64,000 nucleotides of DNA from Mya arenaria (taxonomy: Eukaryota > Mollusca > Bivalvia > Myida > Myidae): NCBI RefSeq assembly GCF_026914265.1, contig NC_069129.1, positions 26,775,650 to 26,839,649 of the forward strand, in the 5' to 3' direction. The position numbers and the translations under genes were made by a program. A model generated the notes under the pieces. The model worked only from the letters and a program-made list of their open reading frames with translations. It did no database searches and was not told the origin of the DNA. Positions 50,731 through 63,441 of this stretch are shown in pieces; position 1 is the stretch's first letter; every line of letters starts with the position of its first letter.

Positions 50731-53700
50731 CAAGTGTATATTTTGTATTCAGAAATGAAACTGTCATATATATCATTGTGTTAATACAATTGCATATAAC
50801 TTAATTTACGAGCCCTATCAGTTTAACACATTTCACTAGCTTTCGCTCGTACCGTTGGTTTAAATGATCGTGTGTCCTATGATACGGTTCACTCGAGCTG
50901 TACATCCGTTGTACCGAGACTGAACGCTGCATAATTATAAAAGTCTTGGTGTTGACTAGAGGAAAGACCGGTCCAATTCTCTACAAGAACATACACAGGA
51001 CTTGTATTTGTACACAGTTTAACGTCCATTTGATAAAGTACCTTTTAACTACTCACCAAATAATTAAGCGTCTCATGGTTTTAAACTGTGCAATATTTCT
51101 CCAACAATGTACGAGAATGCCAGTTTAATTAAGACGACTAGAGTAACCTAGAATTAATATACTTACCAATACATTGTTTAAAGCTGATGAAGCAGTAGAG
51201 TCCTGTATGTTGAAGTTAAAATAGACAATTTATTCGGTGCCTTACCACCAGCGAAGAACACACAACCGGGCTACATCATCTCTTAGCATACTCATGAATT
51301 TATTGTGTTTAATTTTATCCAAAACGACTACCATATCATACCCCTATGGTCTAAATCATTTCATTTGATTGGTACCTGATTTGTTCGGTCTCACTCGCTG
51401 TGTTTATCAATGTTAACAGAAACCCCAACTTATTTCTTTAACCGTAAGCATATTGTATTTGATATAAGAGACATCAATAACAACTGATGGTTCTTACCAT
51501 TTATGACAAGAATACGAAGAAAGAGATCATAAGACCCGCATACTTTCTTTTTCAGCTCATCTGTAAAGAGTTGTTCAGGGCTGGATGTCACAGGCTTATT
51601 GGTCTCAGGAATTGAAACATCAAAAAACATTAAAACATTAAAACTTATCAGTCCTTATAATACTATGAACGTTACGTGAAAGTGATATTCGCAGAAGTCA
51701 AGATACCACCGTCTGCTCTACATCAACAGATGGTAGCGACGAACTCGGACTACATTTAAAAATGTGCATACTATTCACATGTGCAACTCAGATCTTCCGG
51801 CATCATACTATTAACACTTTGATATACAAAAAAAAACACTTTTGAATTGGATTAAATTACTTTGTTTGATATTTTTTTATAGAAATACAATCTAACAAGT
51901 AAATATAATAAAATATCTAAATTCTATAATATCTTTGAGGAAAACGCGTATATGTTATTCAATCGTACAAATTATTTCCACTATGTTATGACAAGATGTG
52001 TTGATGCACATTTTTAATTATTTAAATGATGTAAATGTTTTCCCATTCAATGAATCTCTGAATTGAAACCTTCGGAGGAGGGGGGATGTATGTGTCGGAT
52101 GCCATTTCTTCTTATTGGCAACGGACAGACCGTCTTTAAATATTATTTTTTTTTCTACAACTTATTATAACTTTAAAACTTTCCCTAACATGTGGTGGAT
52201 ACACATTGATCCATTCAGTGGTGCTTGAAAGAGTTTGCTTTTTTAAAATGGAAGAATCTTGAAAGTCTGTCAGTATTCTGAGTTGGCAAACAAACTTGAT
52301 ACATCTTTTATATATAACGAATTAAAGAAACATAACAACCACAATTGAATTCATCCTACCTTTCAGGCAATTGTATCATTTTTGCTTTAAAAGGAGACGA
52401 TACGAGAACACTCAAACAAAAGAAAAGAAAAAAGGAATATACTTTAAATATGATAATTTACATGAAACATATGTGGAATCCTTAAATAAGGCAAATGCTT
52501 ATCGTATACATTCAGAACGATACAAATAAGACGTTTTAAACGCTTATCATCGATTTACAGCAGCTTTTCCCAAAATTATATGCCGATTTAAAAGACGTAC
52601 TGATGTGTTAGAATATATGAGCATATGTGGGTGCAAACAATGTTAACCAGAATGTAAGTTGTGAATCTGGGATTTTATGTTTTTCTTATCCAAAAAGTGA
52701 AAAGTAATGGCCCCAGGGCATACAATATTGATTCGCTCATAACTCAAGATCTCTTAAAATTTACAGGAATATTAAGCAACATGTAAAGTTGAGCACCTGG
52801 GTTATAGCCGGTTACCTCTTGAGTAAGTGAGGGTGTATTTATGACCATTGACTTACTTAAAGAAAGTCTGGAATCCAATGTCAACCCTTTCTTGTTAAGT
52901 ACATGAAAAAGAGCAACCTAGGACGAATGCTAGTGTTTATGGTCCTTTTATAGAGTAAAAAACTAGTATTTCCCTAATCTAAAAAGTATATGCGTAAGAG
53001 ACAAAAACCTCTACACATATGTTATTTTGCATGTACAATTAGTCTTTTATAGCGATTCCATAAATTGAACTGTAATGATGTTATTTGTGTTAATTATATG
53101 GGTTAATGTCACACTTTAACGGTCGATACATTAGAATGGAACCTGATACTCACTGTAAGCTTTCCTTTTCCGAATGTTAGTCAATCAACGTGATGTTTTA
53201 ATAAAATAATATCAAATAAAAAATCTTTTCTATGTTGCATAATTTTCAAAGACTTTAATTGCATATTTCAAAAACTGTTTTGTGTATGTTCATTAACTCA
53301 AGTCTATTGTTGTTGACTTCCCTCCGTTTGCGATGCTAAGAACGACCACAAGAAAAAGGGAATCAGCTTCAACAGCACAGCCCTAATACTATACTTACCG
53401 TCAATAATCGCACATCACATTCAAGTAGCCATGTCGTCATATATTCATATGAGCCCAGCCACAAGGGAAATCATCTATGAAAGACACACGTGAAAAATCA
53501 TCCATATATTTTACCTCAACATACTGTAGGCGCCAAGCTGAAGGAAAACAGGAATATTACTGCTTCATCTACTTTGTGTCCGGCGGCGGCCCCAAGCTGA
53601 AGTGAAACGGGATTATTACTGTTTATCTACCGGCGAAAACGGCAAAAATTGAATAATGTTCTTTAGAGTCTTCTATTGAATTGATTAACATGTGCTGGAT

Positions 53701-54820
53701 CATGCTGCAATTTCAATAACTAAGAAACAAACAAGACTTTTTTGGCTAACTGGGAACCTGTCGACTATGAAATAGGTATCATGGATCAAACTTACATTAT
53801 AAGAGTAGCAAATATTGCTACCAATACAACATAGTAATTGACAACATCGCAAAAAAGAACACCCACCCGTTGTTTCTGGTAGTGGTGACATTTTCTAGTA
53901 AATGCATTTTATGACATTTATAATCACACGCCTCGTCGTCTCTTCCTGATATGTTATAGTGTGGCTCCGTATCAACTATATCCAGTTTTATGGTCGGAAC
54001 AGCGTCAGGGTCATAACCGAATACAATAGGTCTCTATATGTATTCAATTGTTCGAATAGGTGGACAAATGTTATTAATAATCCAGGGTTCATAATCAGCG
54101 TATCTTAAAGTATATATATATTATCAAATTGATATATATGCAATCTTCGCCGTGAACAAAATTGCCTTTATGTTATAATTTCTTTTATTTTGCTACACAC
54201 AAATGTATAAATGTATATGTGAATCGAATCATAGCCAGTAATATGAGTTGTTGCCCTGTCGATTTAAGATTTTTGAAGCTATAACTAAGATCCTTTAATG
54301 AAGACATAAACTGAAACTCTGTCATTCTTGATTAGGATGTCACCGTTTCTACTTTTGCTTACCAAACAGTACCCAGTGTTTACAACATTGATCAACATTA
54401 ATCATTTGTACTCTTTTAATTTTAAATCTGCGTCCTATATATAGCCTATCAGCATAAACATGGTTTAATTTGAGGCTACTGGGATAATCACGGTAGTTAA
54501 TATTGTTTTAATATTCTATGCTTTAAAAATTAAAATCCATTAATGTCCATTAATGTCGTAAAAGCTGAAATGCTAAAAATGTTCAATTGAGGTCTTTCAA
54601 AATGAAAATCATAATAATCATAATAATAATATCCCGTACAATAACCAACCCTGTTAGCTTAACCTTAAATCATTTCGTTTTACCGTGTGTTTGCTTTTGA
54701 TGTACTTGAAGCGCAGGTATGATTTTATGGTAGTGTTATAAATTAATGCTTATCTAACTAAAGCGTTCATGAAGAAGAGTTTTAAAAACATATAGACATA
54801 AGGAAAAGTAGTGTTCAGGA
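50627..54820. other. intergenic region between Ig genes B and C
   Basis: AT-rich, with a 40-bp direct repeat (CCAAGCTGAAG..AAAC.GGA.TATTACTG at about 53533 and 53591) and one uncertain minus-strand exon-like frame (51498-51630). No other Ig exon was found by eye. Confidence 0.5.
51498..51630 (-). CDS. possible isolated exon, unrecognised
   Basis: The minus-strand frame reads SIPETNKPVTSSPEQLFTDE and continues LKKKVCGSYDLFLRILVING, and is followed directly by a good donor (G|GTAAGAA). Composition is protein-like and unlike the flanking AT-rich DNA. I do not recognise a family, see no partner exon nearby, and the upstream boundary is unclear. It could equally be a piece of a mobile element or chance. 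Confidence 0.25.
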
Positions 54821-54878
54821 ATGGATATCATGTATATATTGGGCATTTTTATCATCTTTAATATTCAAATTGAAATTG
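54821..54878 (+). CDS. orphan Ig-family signal-peptide exon (gene A type)
   Basis: ATG at 54821, 58 nt, phase-1 donor GTATGT at 54879. It encodes MDIMYILGIFIIFNIQIEIG, like the gene A leader, and shares the upstream string AAAAG..AGTGTTCA(A/G)G(A/G)ATGGATA with gene A. No Ig exon follows within 5 kb. It is either the remnant of a lost gene or a usable first exon for gene C: the joined phases are compatible and would give 359 residues. Confidence 0.65.
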
Positions 54879-57800
54879 GTATGTATAGATTTTGTACTTA
54901 AACCTCCCAGCCGCCTTTCGTTCAGTCGAGTGCGGTGAAAATGGAGAAGGGAAAAATTGGGGATCCTTATGGTTGCAAAGCACGTACTGTGATTGATATA
55001 GTTTGAATTCATTATATGCTATGACATTTTATATTTCGATTATAATAAGCGCTTTCTTCCATTTCTTAAGCCACTGCAGATAATATGATACTAATGTTTC
55101 CTTTTGCACAGCGACTTATGGTAATAGTAGACCTTGGTACGCATGCCGTTCACAACACAAGCATCCATTGAGTCCATAGAGTGTACACCCGATTTATTTG
55201 AATAAGGCATAACTCCATTGCCGTATACGCACAGATACATAGGATATGCATATTTTTAGAAACAGATACGTATCTTTCATTCAGTAATCTTCAGGTTTTC
55301 TTAAATAATATTCCACTTTTCATTTCAGTGCTTTATTTTTATAGACGGGGAAAGAAAACAAATGTTTTGTCGCATACGAAGTTCATTTACTAGGATCATT
55401 GTGGCAGAAAAACTGAATTTATCTCTTAAAATTTAAGCTTTGGGTGAAAATGTGCAAAGATTTATGACCGTTGGTTAATCTACCAAGAAGATACAAAATT
55501 TCCCTCAATTGTTTATATAGTTATTTGCTGGAATACGTTATAGAAGAATTAGAATGATATCATTTGTGAACGTTCTACAATGGCCACTGCGACATAAAGC
55601 AGAATTTTGATGGCATTTGGGACACTGTGTCTCTGTAGTTTCCAGTGTTTCTTTTTTTGGCTTAAACAAGATCTATTTCAAGAAAATATTTTCAATTTCC
55701 AGAAATACAAGACTGAGCATAAGCATAGGATTTAAGTGAAAAGTAAACTAGTGATAAATGCACTGTCCACAACAATCAATGAAGACTCGGAGCTTATTCT
55801 ATAACTGATTCCTGTCCCTATTTCAAACTGCCTGTACTGGTGTAAAGGATTATATGATTTGTAGCCTATTTTTCTAATAATGTTTGAAAAGATTGGAAGG
55901 TGTATAATAAATGCATGATAAAGGAAGTAGTAATATGCGTTAGAGGTAGAAAAAGAGAAGAAATGGAAAGAGATAAGGGAGAATTGGTGACGTGGACAAG
56001 GCAGGTCAGTGGTAGAGTAGAATTGTTCTAAATCATATATACGTGATAAGAAGAGATTTTATTGTAGTGGTGAACATTGTTGAACTCCTTTTTACTCGTA
56101 TGGAATGTGGCTTTATGTGTATTTTAGTTCGATTTATATATAAGATTCAAATGAATGTGTGTAGCAATAAAACATACGGCAAGTCTGATCACTATATTTA
56201 TAGATTGGTACTTCATCACAAATTCCATAATGAAAGGCCATCATCCATCCACCCATCTATCGATCTATCCATCCATCCATCCATCCATCCATCCATCCAC
56301 ATCCATCCATTTCTGTAAGTTGTAACATTTATTCATGTTCATGCTACGATTGTGTCATTTTGCAATATTCTGCATCCGTGAACAAATGCGCTGTTGCATA
56401 TTACAGACGTAATACGATTAATGGATTAACCTCATGTATTTTGTTTCAAAGTTATAAACAGTGTTTAGCTTCTCTTTACACTAATTAATAGGAATATGCA
56501 ACTGAGTAGTTATCATTTTGTCCAAAAGTACCCCCCCCCCCTCCACCATTTATCAACATACATGTTTCACAAAATATGAAATATGTATTTTGATGTTATA
56601 AATGTATATCTAAAATATGTTCTTGATGCAAAATTTAACAAGTTATTCCAAATGTACAATAGACAATATTGCATCAAGCTTGTAGAACTAATGAACCTAA
56701 ATAATGTGATTGTTAAATTATAATTTTCAGAAGTATGATAGGCAAATCATATAGATAGTGTCAGAGGTTCTTTGCCTACAATAAGGAAATTGAGTTCTGG
56801 GGAAAACTTCAAGTTCAAAATGAGAAATTCAACATTTTTAAATTTGTATTTGAACGATGGAGTATAAACACTATCGGAATCTTGGGAACAAAACTAGTGC
56901 AATCATATCACGACCTTAACGAACTTCAAGGCAGGAAACATATATCGAACTACTATAAATTATTGTTTTACACCCCAAGTTTTTTAAACAGTATATATGC
57001 ACTGTGTTGTTTGTGGAGGTATGTGCTATTATTCCATGTTTCTGGTTTGTGATTGTTTAGTTTTGTGTTCTATTTCTTTGGCGTTTTCCCTGTGTCATTA
57101 AACGGGGTTTATGTTTAAACATTCGACTACTGAGCTTGTTTCTGTAGTTTTTCATATACATATTCAATACTTCACTGCAATGCAAAGTGGGCAGGAAAGG
57201 TAAAAACCTAAAACATTTAAAACGTTCATGTTTTATTTTGGTCTGAGGAACGATCTTGTTTGGGAATAAAACATATTTTTGATGACATTTTATGGGGGAC
57301 TAAGGAGTTAAACACATTTAACAATAAAATATTATATCAGATTTTGGATAAGAAAGCATTCACATTATATCGAAAAAGTTTGTCGACATTATAACTTTGC
57401 TTTTATTTCAAAATGCACCAGGCCACCTATTTAACAATGTCTTGAGAGTTCTTGATGATATCGTGTTAAGTAAGAAAGTTATTCAGAAAAATAATAAAAA
57501 TAGTGGATTAAATTTAATTCCGTGTTACAAATATGCATATATCTTTTTTGAAAAAAGATGCAATCATCACAAAGCCCTAAGACATTGTTGATTGGGCAGT
57601 TCCAATAAATTTGATTCGTAAACACTTTTGCTATTAAGACAATTCCGGGAAAACTTAAATGCTTTTTGATTGGAAATCTTGTAAAAAAATATTTCGTAAA
57701 AAAAATGCTCATCTGTTTATGTTGGAACGGTAAAATGGATTATGCATGTCATAAATGGATTTTTTTTTAAACATTTTAAATTTTGTTCCTTCAATCAACT

Positions 57801-57949
57801 TTTGCATCGCTACCGGCCCTTAATTAAAACCGGCATTGTATAATATACGTTCTACCCCTGCTTGTATACTCAAGGAATGGATTACAATATTTAAATACGT
57901 TTATCTATATATGCGCTCAAATTAGTTTAAATATGTAGTGCACGGGGAA
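54879..57949. other. intergenic or intronic AT-rich sequence
   Basis: A (CATC)n microsatellite at about 56239-56300 and a poly(C) run near 56530. The open frame ending in SIHPSIHPS is the microsatellite. No exon recognised. Confidence 0.55.
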
Positions 57950-58007
57950 TGGATATCGCGAATTGATTTAGTGTTATATTTATACTGCATACTCAATTTA
58001 AACCAGG
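57950..58007 (+). pseudogene. gene C's local signal exon, with an in-frame stop
   Basis: The 58-nt exon aligns along its length with the gene B leader exon (42882-42939), including the start ATGGATAT, CTGCATACT and AAACCAG|GTATG, and the upstream block CTCAAATTA...CGGG. The sixth codon is TGA (57965-57967) where gene B has TTA, so MDIAN is followed by a stop. No later in-frame ATG exists in the exon. Confidence 0.75.
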
Positions 58008-59935
58008 TATGCATTGAAATATAATCTTAATCTTTCCAGTATGCATAAAATCATAAACGAACGCTCAATAAGGTGTTTACGCCACACCACATTGATGTTT
58101 CGTTCCGCGGATTAACCACTTTTATTTCTTGAAAATGTAAAAAAAATAACAAAAAAACATTGTATTTTTTTTGTGTGCGCCCGCACCTATACTTTGATCG
58201 CCAACCACATTTTTTTCAGCTGATATTTTTTAAAAGGCTGAAAAATAATCAATAACTTTCCTACGCTAGTTTACGTGTTTTTGTAAAGGAAAGTTACCGA
58301 TGCGTGGTGTTTTAATACTGTATATCGATCGGTTTAGCATGGGTTTTAATAGATTCAATCAAAATGGCGGCTTCCGGTATAAACAATGTGGCTTAAATTT
58401 TGAAAATTTAATTTAATTTTTGACAATAGATATGTTTTGAGCATGCTTGAAGTCAATGTTCATCGTCTCATGCACTACGGGATCATTAATCAAAGCAATA
58501 ATTATGCAATTAAGCATGTGTATCTGAGACTGGTAGCAATTATATTGCGTTGTTAGAGACTCGTTTTGGATGTAAATCGTTATGATCAACCAAGTATTAT
58601 AATTATTATTTAAGTCATTATACAAGTGACCAAATTTTACTTTGTTACGACGATGCTGAAGATGACAGCTCAGCTTACCCGGAACATGAGTCATTGTTTG
58701 GTCCAAATTGATTTATCAACCTCATTTATAACCAAATTCTGACAAAACAACAGTTTTGAACAAATATCTTTTCACCAATAGCGATATAAACACTGGTTCA
58801 TTTTCATTTGCAGCATAATCCGGGATTATAATGCACCAGTCAATTGTAACCACTTCCCTGCCCTGGGTATACCGGGGACAGCAGGGGGCAATGGGCCGTG
58901 TCTTTACTATTCAGGTGGCCCCGCAGTGCCAATTGAATGCAGTGTTTGTTTTCAAACTGAAAATAGCAGGGAAAGGGCCTCCCGAGGAGGGTGGGGTGGG
59001 GGGTGGTGTGGGGAGGTCATTTGGAAGGGATTTTACCAACATTTTGTCTCTGCATGTCAGGGATTCTACCTGGGATTGGATGGACCGGAAGTCAAAGTCC
59101 CCGCTTTTCTGGACTTAGGGAGGCCATATGAAAATTGGCTGGTGCATGAAAACATCTAAATTACCATTAAAGTACTTTGAACATACCTTTGTTCTTTTTG
59201 TTTTGATAAGCACATGTCATTGCATTTCCTTTGATAATAAAAGCAAAACTTAGTCTAGCAATTTAAATGTATATGGAGTCTGATGTTTGATGATGCCTGT
59301 GTAAAAAATCATTTTTTGCAAATTAAAAATCAATCCTAAGTATGTCTAAATACAGATGCAAATGATGTTAAAGTGATTTAAGTAGATTAATATAAGTCGT
59401 TTAAAACTTTTTACTAAAGGCTGGTTTAAATTTATTATCATGAATGATCTTCATATTAAAATAGGTTTTAATTATATAAGAAATTTGATTTATCCATTTA
59501 ATGTTTGTACTAAACACGGATGATAAATAGTATGTATTCCGACATTTTCCCTATGTCCATTAGAGGTTCAGTTCAAAATTTCATTTCAATGGGTTTAAGG
59601 GGAATTATATTGATAACAAAGAAAACAATATTTTTTGTCTTCGCTCGCTTCGGGTTTACTGAAAACTAACAAAATTGTATTTTGTTTTTCGCTAACTCGC
59701 TCCAATGTTTTTGGCAAAACTCCGAGGAACGAAACATTCATTTGGGGTGGCCTTAGTAGCATATTAAGTTTATTATTATAACTTAAAGCAATGAATATCA
59801 TTAAGCTCATTTTCTACTCTTTACTTTAAAGTTTAAACATAATTCAAATCCAGGTTCTGAACCTGGTCACTACCGTTTAATGTCAGAGTAAAATATTAGG
59901 GCTTCTTAAATAACGGGTTATGACTTTCACTATAG
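58008..59935. other. intron/upstream region of Ig gene C
   Basis: Contains the MITE-like element 58831-59147 and a short segment near 59640-59710 related to 33786-33850. Otherwise AT-rich. Confidence 0.5.
58831..59147 (+). mobile_element. MITE-like GC-rich element, copy 2
   Basis: 317 bp beginning ATGCACCAGTCAATTGTAAC and ending with ...AATTGGCTGGTGCAT, the imperfect inverted complement. The interior shares TGGACC..AAGTCAAAGTCC with 5990-6151 in the same orientation. The open frames here (Gly-rich) are accidental. Confidence 0.65.
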
Positions 59936-62900
59936 GAATATCCCAAGTTCAACTTAATACGAACGGCGCTATAACGGCGGTGCTTGGGAACAACTCGTAT
60001 CAGCTAACGTGCACACATAGTGGCTTGACAACATCACAGATACAAGGACTTTCAATGTCGCTGAAAAAAGATAGTCTGTTCATAATGGTGTTGTCACCTA
60101 TATTCGTAGGAGACAACGCTTCGATAAACTCAACGTTTTCTGGACGAATATCGGTTGACAGATTCACCGCAGACAATCCAATAACAACAGTGACATTTCA
60201 ATCTATTGAATGTGGGGACGAGGGAACTTATTCATGGGAAGGTTCATACTTCATGGCTGCATCAGGACAAACGCGCGTGTCACAGACACAAAACATCACA
60301 GTTAAAGGTAAAAACAAACATCATATTTACAATCTAATACCATGTCTTGAGTACACGATCCAAAAATGTGTGGCAATATAAGCTAACAAGTATATGTATT
60401 TATTTGTGATATAACTTTTTGTTATCTTTACAGCCCTCCCGGTTTTCGGTCCACATATTTCGCAGCTTTTTTACACACCAAATACAAATATTGCTGAAGG
60501 TGACAAAGTGACCTTCACATGTAGCGGTGATGTCGGCAACAATCCAGTTGGTGAAATTGCCTGGTTCTACTACAAGAATGGAGAATCTAAACCGATTGAC
60601 GAATCTTCCAACGCAGTATCAGCAGTTCCCCAAGTGTCTAGGATTTGTAGTAGGTCAATGTCGTCGACATTAGAACTTACATTAACACGGAATATGGACA
60701 ATATGGTGGTACGTTGTACAGTACAGCAAGATACAAGAACTCCGGAAGGGGATGGTCACATTCAAACTGATACTGTGATATCAGTGATGCGTAAGTTTTT
60801 ACTTCATAAAAAGAAATATAATGTTCTGTTTGTATGTTGTCTCAAAATCGATCCTTGAAAATAAATATAAAAAAACATCGTATGTGAATGTGTTTAAAGT
60901 TTCATAGTTTTTTTTCTTTTGAAGCACTTATATCTTATACGTGAGTTAACTATACTTTTCTTTTTTCACATAACTTGATAAAGAAACGTCTTCGAATTTC
61001 ATATTCAATAACAAAGGGTGTCCAACTCAAACTAACGAATAAAACTCTTGTAAATTATAGAAAGCTCTGAAAAACTGTTTCCACATGTACACTTGTTATT
61101 AAAGGGCCTCCGAGTGTTATCGGGGCTAGGCAATATGAAACAGAATAGTGTTAATACGTTTTTCATTGTTACTGTTTTTTTTAATGTATTATAAGAAAAA
61201 CAACAACATTTGTTATCAAACTAGAACTCAACATCAATCGTTTAAACCTGCTTAATTATTTGTTAAATAAATGGTGTAAACGATTTTGACATGAAACGTT
61301 AAATTAACTACCAATGCTTTACGGCTGTTTATATGTAGTCTTATGATTCGTCTGTACACACGTTGTAATAATATACATTCCGATATGGCCTCATTGAAAA
61401 CTCGAAGATTTTCTTCTTATTTCTAATATGGGTTTACTCTTTTAACAGAGAAGACTACATCAACAAGTTTTAATGCAACCATGAGTGATTCTACATCTTC
61501 GCACAATGAAGGAGAAGGTACAACGTCTGGCACTCAACCAGGCTTCAGAGTGGGGATGGTAGTTGGTGTAGTTGTCGGAGCTTTTGCTGTTGGGGCAGTC
61601 GGTATTTCCCTTATGCTTGTAGGACGATGTTATAAACATCGTAAAGGTACATATTTGTAGTCGAGATATATGATTTTAAGATATCTATCTTATTAAAATT
61701 ACATTTTTAAGCGCTGTGTTTCAATATGTTTGTGTGCTTTGGTAAGATTTCTTTCTTAAGTATTTAAATGTATTTAAGCTTATTTGCAATCGCCCGTTAT
61801 CATTTTTTTGTAAATTGTTAGTGTTTGGCGCAAGCAATATGTGTAGTTCCCAATGGGTGTGTGTGTGTGTGTACGTGCGTGCGTGCGTGTGTGTGCGTGT
61901 GTGTGTGTGTGTGTTTAAATATGGCTCTCAATTGCTGAGTGTCTAGTTACCATATGTAACGCCTATAATATATTATTAATTAATATTGATACTATTCTAT
62001 TCTTATACCTCCAACTGCATTTGAACAATTCACGTGACTAGTGCTACCAAATTACCTATTTATTGTTATCGCAAAAATGTTCAACCGGCAAACGTATGCT
62101 CTAAACAATGAAACAGTAAAGTACTACTTTGATTGGTAGGAAAGTGCCTTATGTTTTGATTCGTCTCGAATTGCATGCGTTTATCTGGTACGTTATATTA
62201 CATGAATACAACTGTTTAAAGGAACCAAGAAATGCGGGAAATCAAAATGTAAAATTCAACTCATGTATTTTTACTTAGTAATGATTCTTATGACTAGTTA
62301 GATAAAATGACATTTCCCGCGCAAAGGACGAATGCTAATGGAAATTACCCGCAAACGATATTTTCCTTTTTTCAAATTGCACATGTTTGTATTCAATGTT
62401 GTTATTAAACATACAATATATGATTTGTACAACTCGTGTATATCTTTTTTAGTTTTTATCAATGCAAAATGCATTTGGTGATTTTATTACCCCGTTTTCG
62501 GTAGTCTTGTTTATTTGTGTTTTACTGTTTAAGTAATCCTTTTAATTCTTAATGCATTTGTATTTCAATGTAATGGGATGTTAACATTTCTATGCAATTA
62601 ACTGTATTGTGGTTTAAGGTTTTTATAGCCGATTTAAATTTTATAGCATGAATATAATGAAAATACATAGCTTTGCTAGTTGAAAAAAAGAAAAGAAAAC
62701 ACCTTCCTGGATACTTCATTTAAAGGCAGTGAGTTTCTCTTTCTTCTGTTGAGATGGTAACGCAATTAAAGCGAATTCGGTTTCCTTTTTATGCGCCATT
62801 TATATGTTGTTATTTTTAACATTTTTGCTTTGATGAGTAACATAGAGGCAGCATGTGATTTTATTCTATAAAAAGATCTAGTTTTGATTGCAGTTTCAGC

Positions 62901-63141
62901 AAAACCAACGAACACAAATACTGAACTCAACACCAGGTACTTTTATAATTATCGTATGATACTGTTACCCGCAAACAAAGAAATATCATACAAATAGTGA
63001 TTTGTAATGGAATTATTACCGGATATGATCAAATAATAACGTATGTATGCGGTGAATAAATGCCTCACTGTGTAATATTTCAGGTCTGAAGATTCCATTG
63101 CTGAAATAAATAACTATGACCATGCTGAGAAACAGAAATGA
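59936..63141 (+). CDS. Ig gene C: two Ig domains, transmembrane helix, short tail
   Basis: Exons 59936-60307 (Ig1), 60434-60790 (Ig2), 61449-61646 (stalk and TM), 62900-62936 and 63084-63141, phases as in gene B. Ig1 is V-like (SYQLTCTHSG, SIECGDEGTYSW) with Trp at the usual strand-F Cys. Ig2 (FTCSGDVGNN, AWFYYKNGE, RICSRSMSS, VVRCTVQQ) is nearly the gene B Ig2, with the same extra Cys. The gene B Ig3 exon has no counterpart between 60791 and 61448. The TM is VGMVVGVVVGAFAVGAVGIS followed by GRCYKHRK. The tail ends INNYDHAEKQK at 63139-63141. The adjacent signal exon carries a stop (57965), so the gene needs the exon at 54821, an unseen leader, or is a pseudogene. Confidence 0.75.
61855..61915. 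repeat. (GT)n microsatellite
   Basis: GTGTGTGT runs mixed with GTGCGTGC, in the gene C intron after the TM exon. Confidence 0.95.
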
Positions 63142-63441
63142 GCCGCAATATCAGTCTTTAAGTAAGTATATGTCAACTAAATTGGTCACTTAATCTAACT
63201 TCACATTTAACTAGTTTCTTTAGTTTTAATGTGCTTTGTGAGCTAGTTTCACCATTTAACATTATAACTTTCACTTATAAAAATGATCTGAGGGCCTGAA
63301 ATATACGTATTCCATCAGTCAATGATCCGGAATGCCTTAAACCGTCACTGAAAACGATTTGTGTTTGCAATACTATGTATATGTAGTTTTTTATAGCTTA
63401 TTTGACCCCATGAATTGTTGAGTTTTATTTATTTTTCTTAG

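Noticed and set aside
56043-56318. 91-residue frame ending in SIHPSIHPS
   Set aside because: The end is the (CATC)n microsatellite and the rest has no protein features.
58831-59159. Two overlapping Gly-rich frames on the plus strand
   Set aside because: They lie inside a TIR/MITE-like element whose other copy (5990-6151) does not keep the frame.
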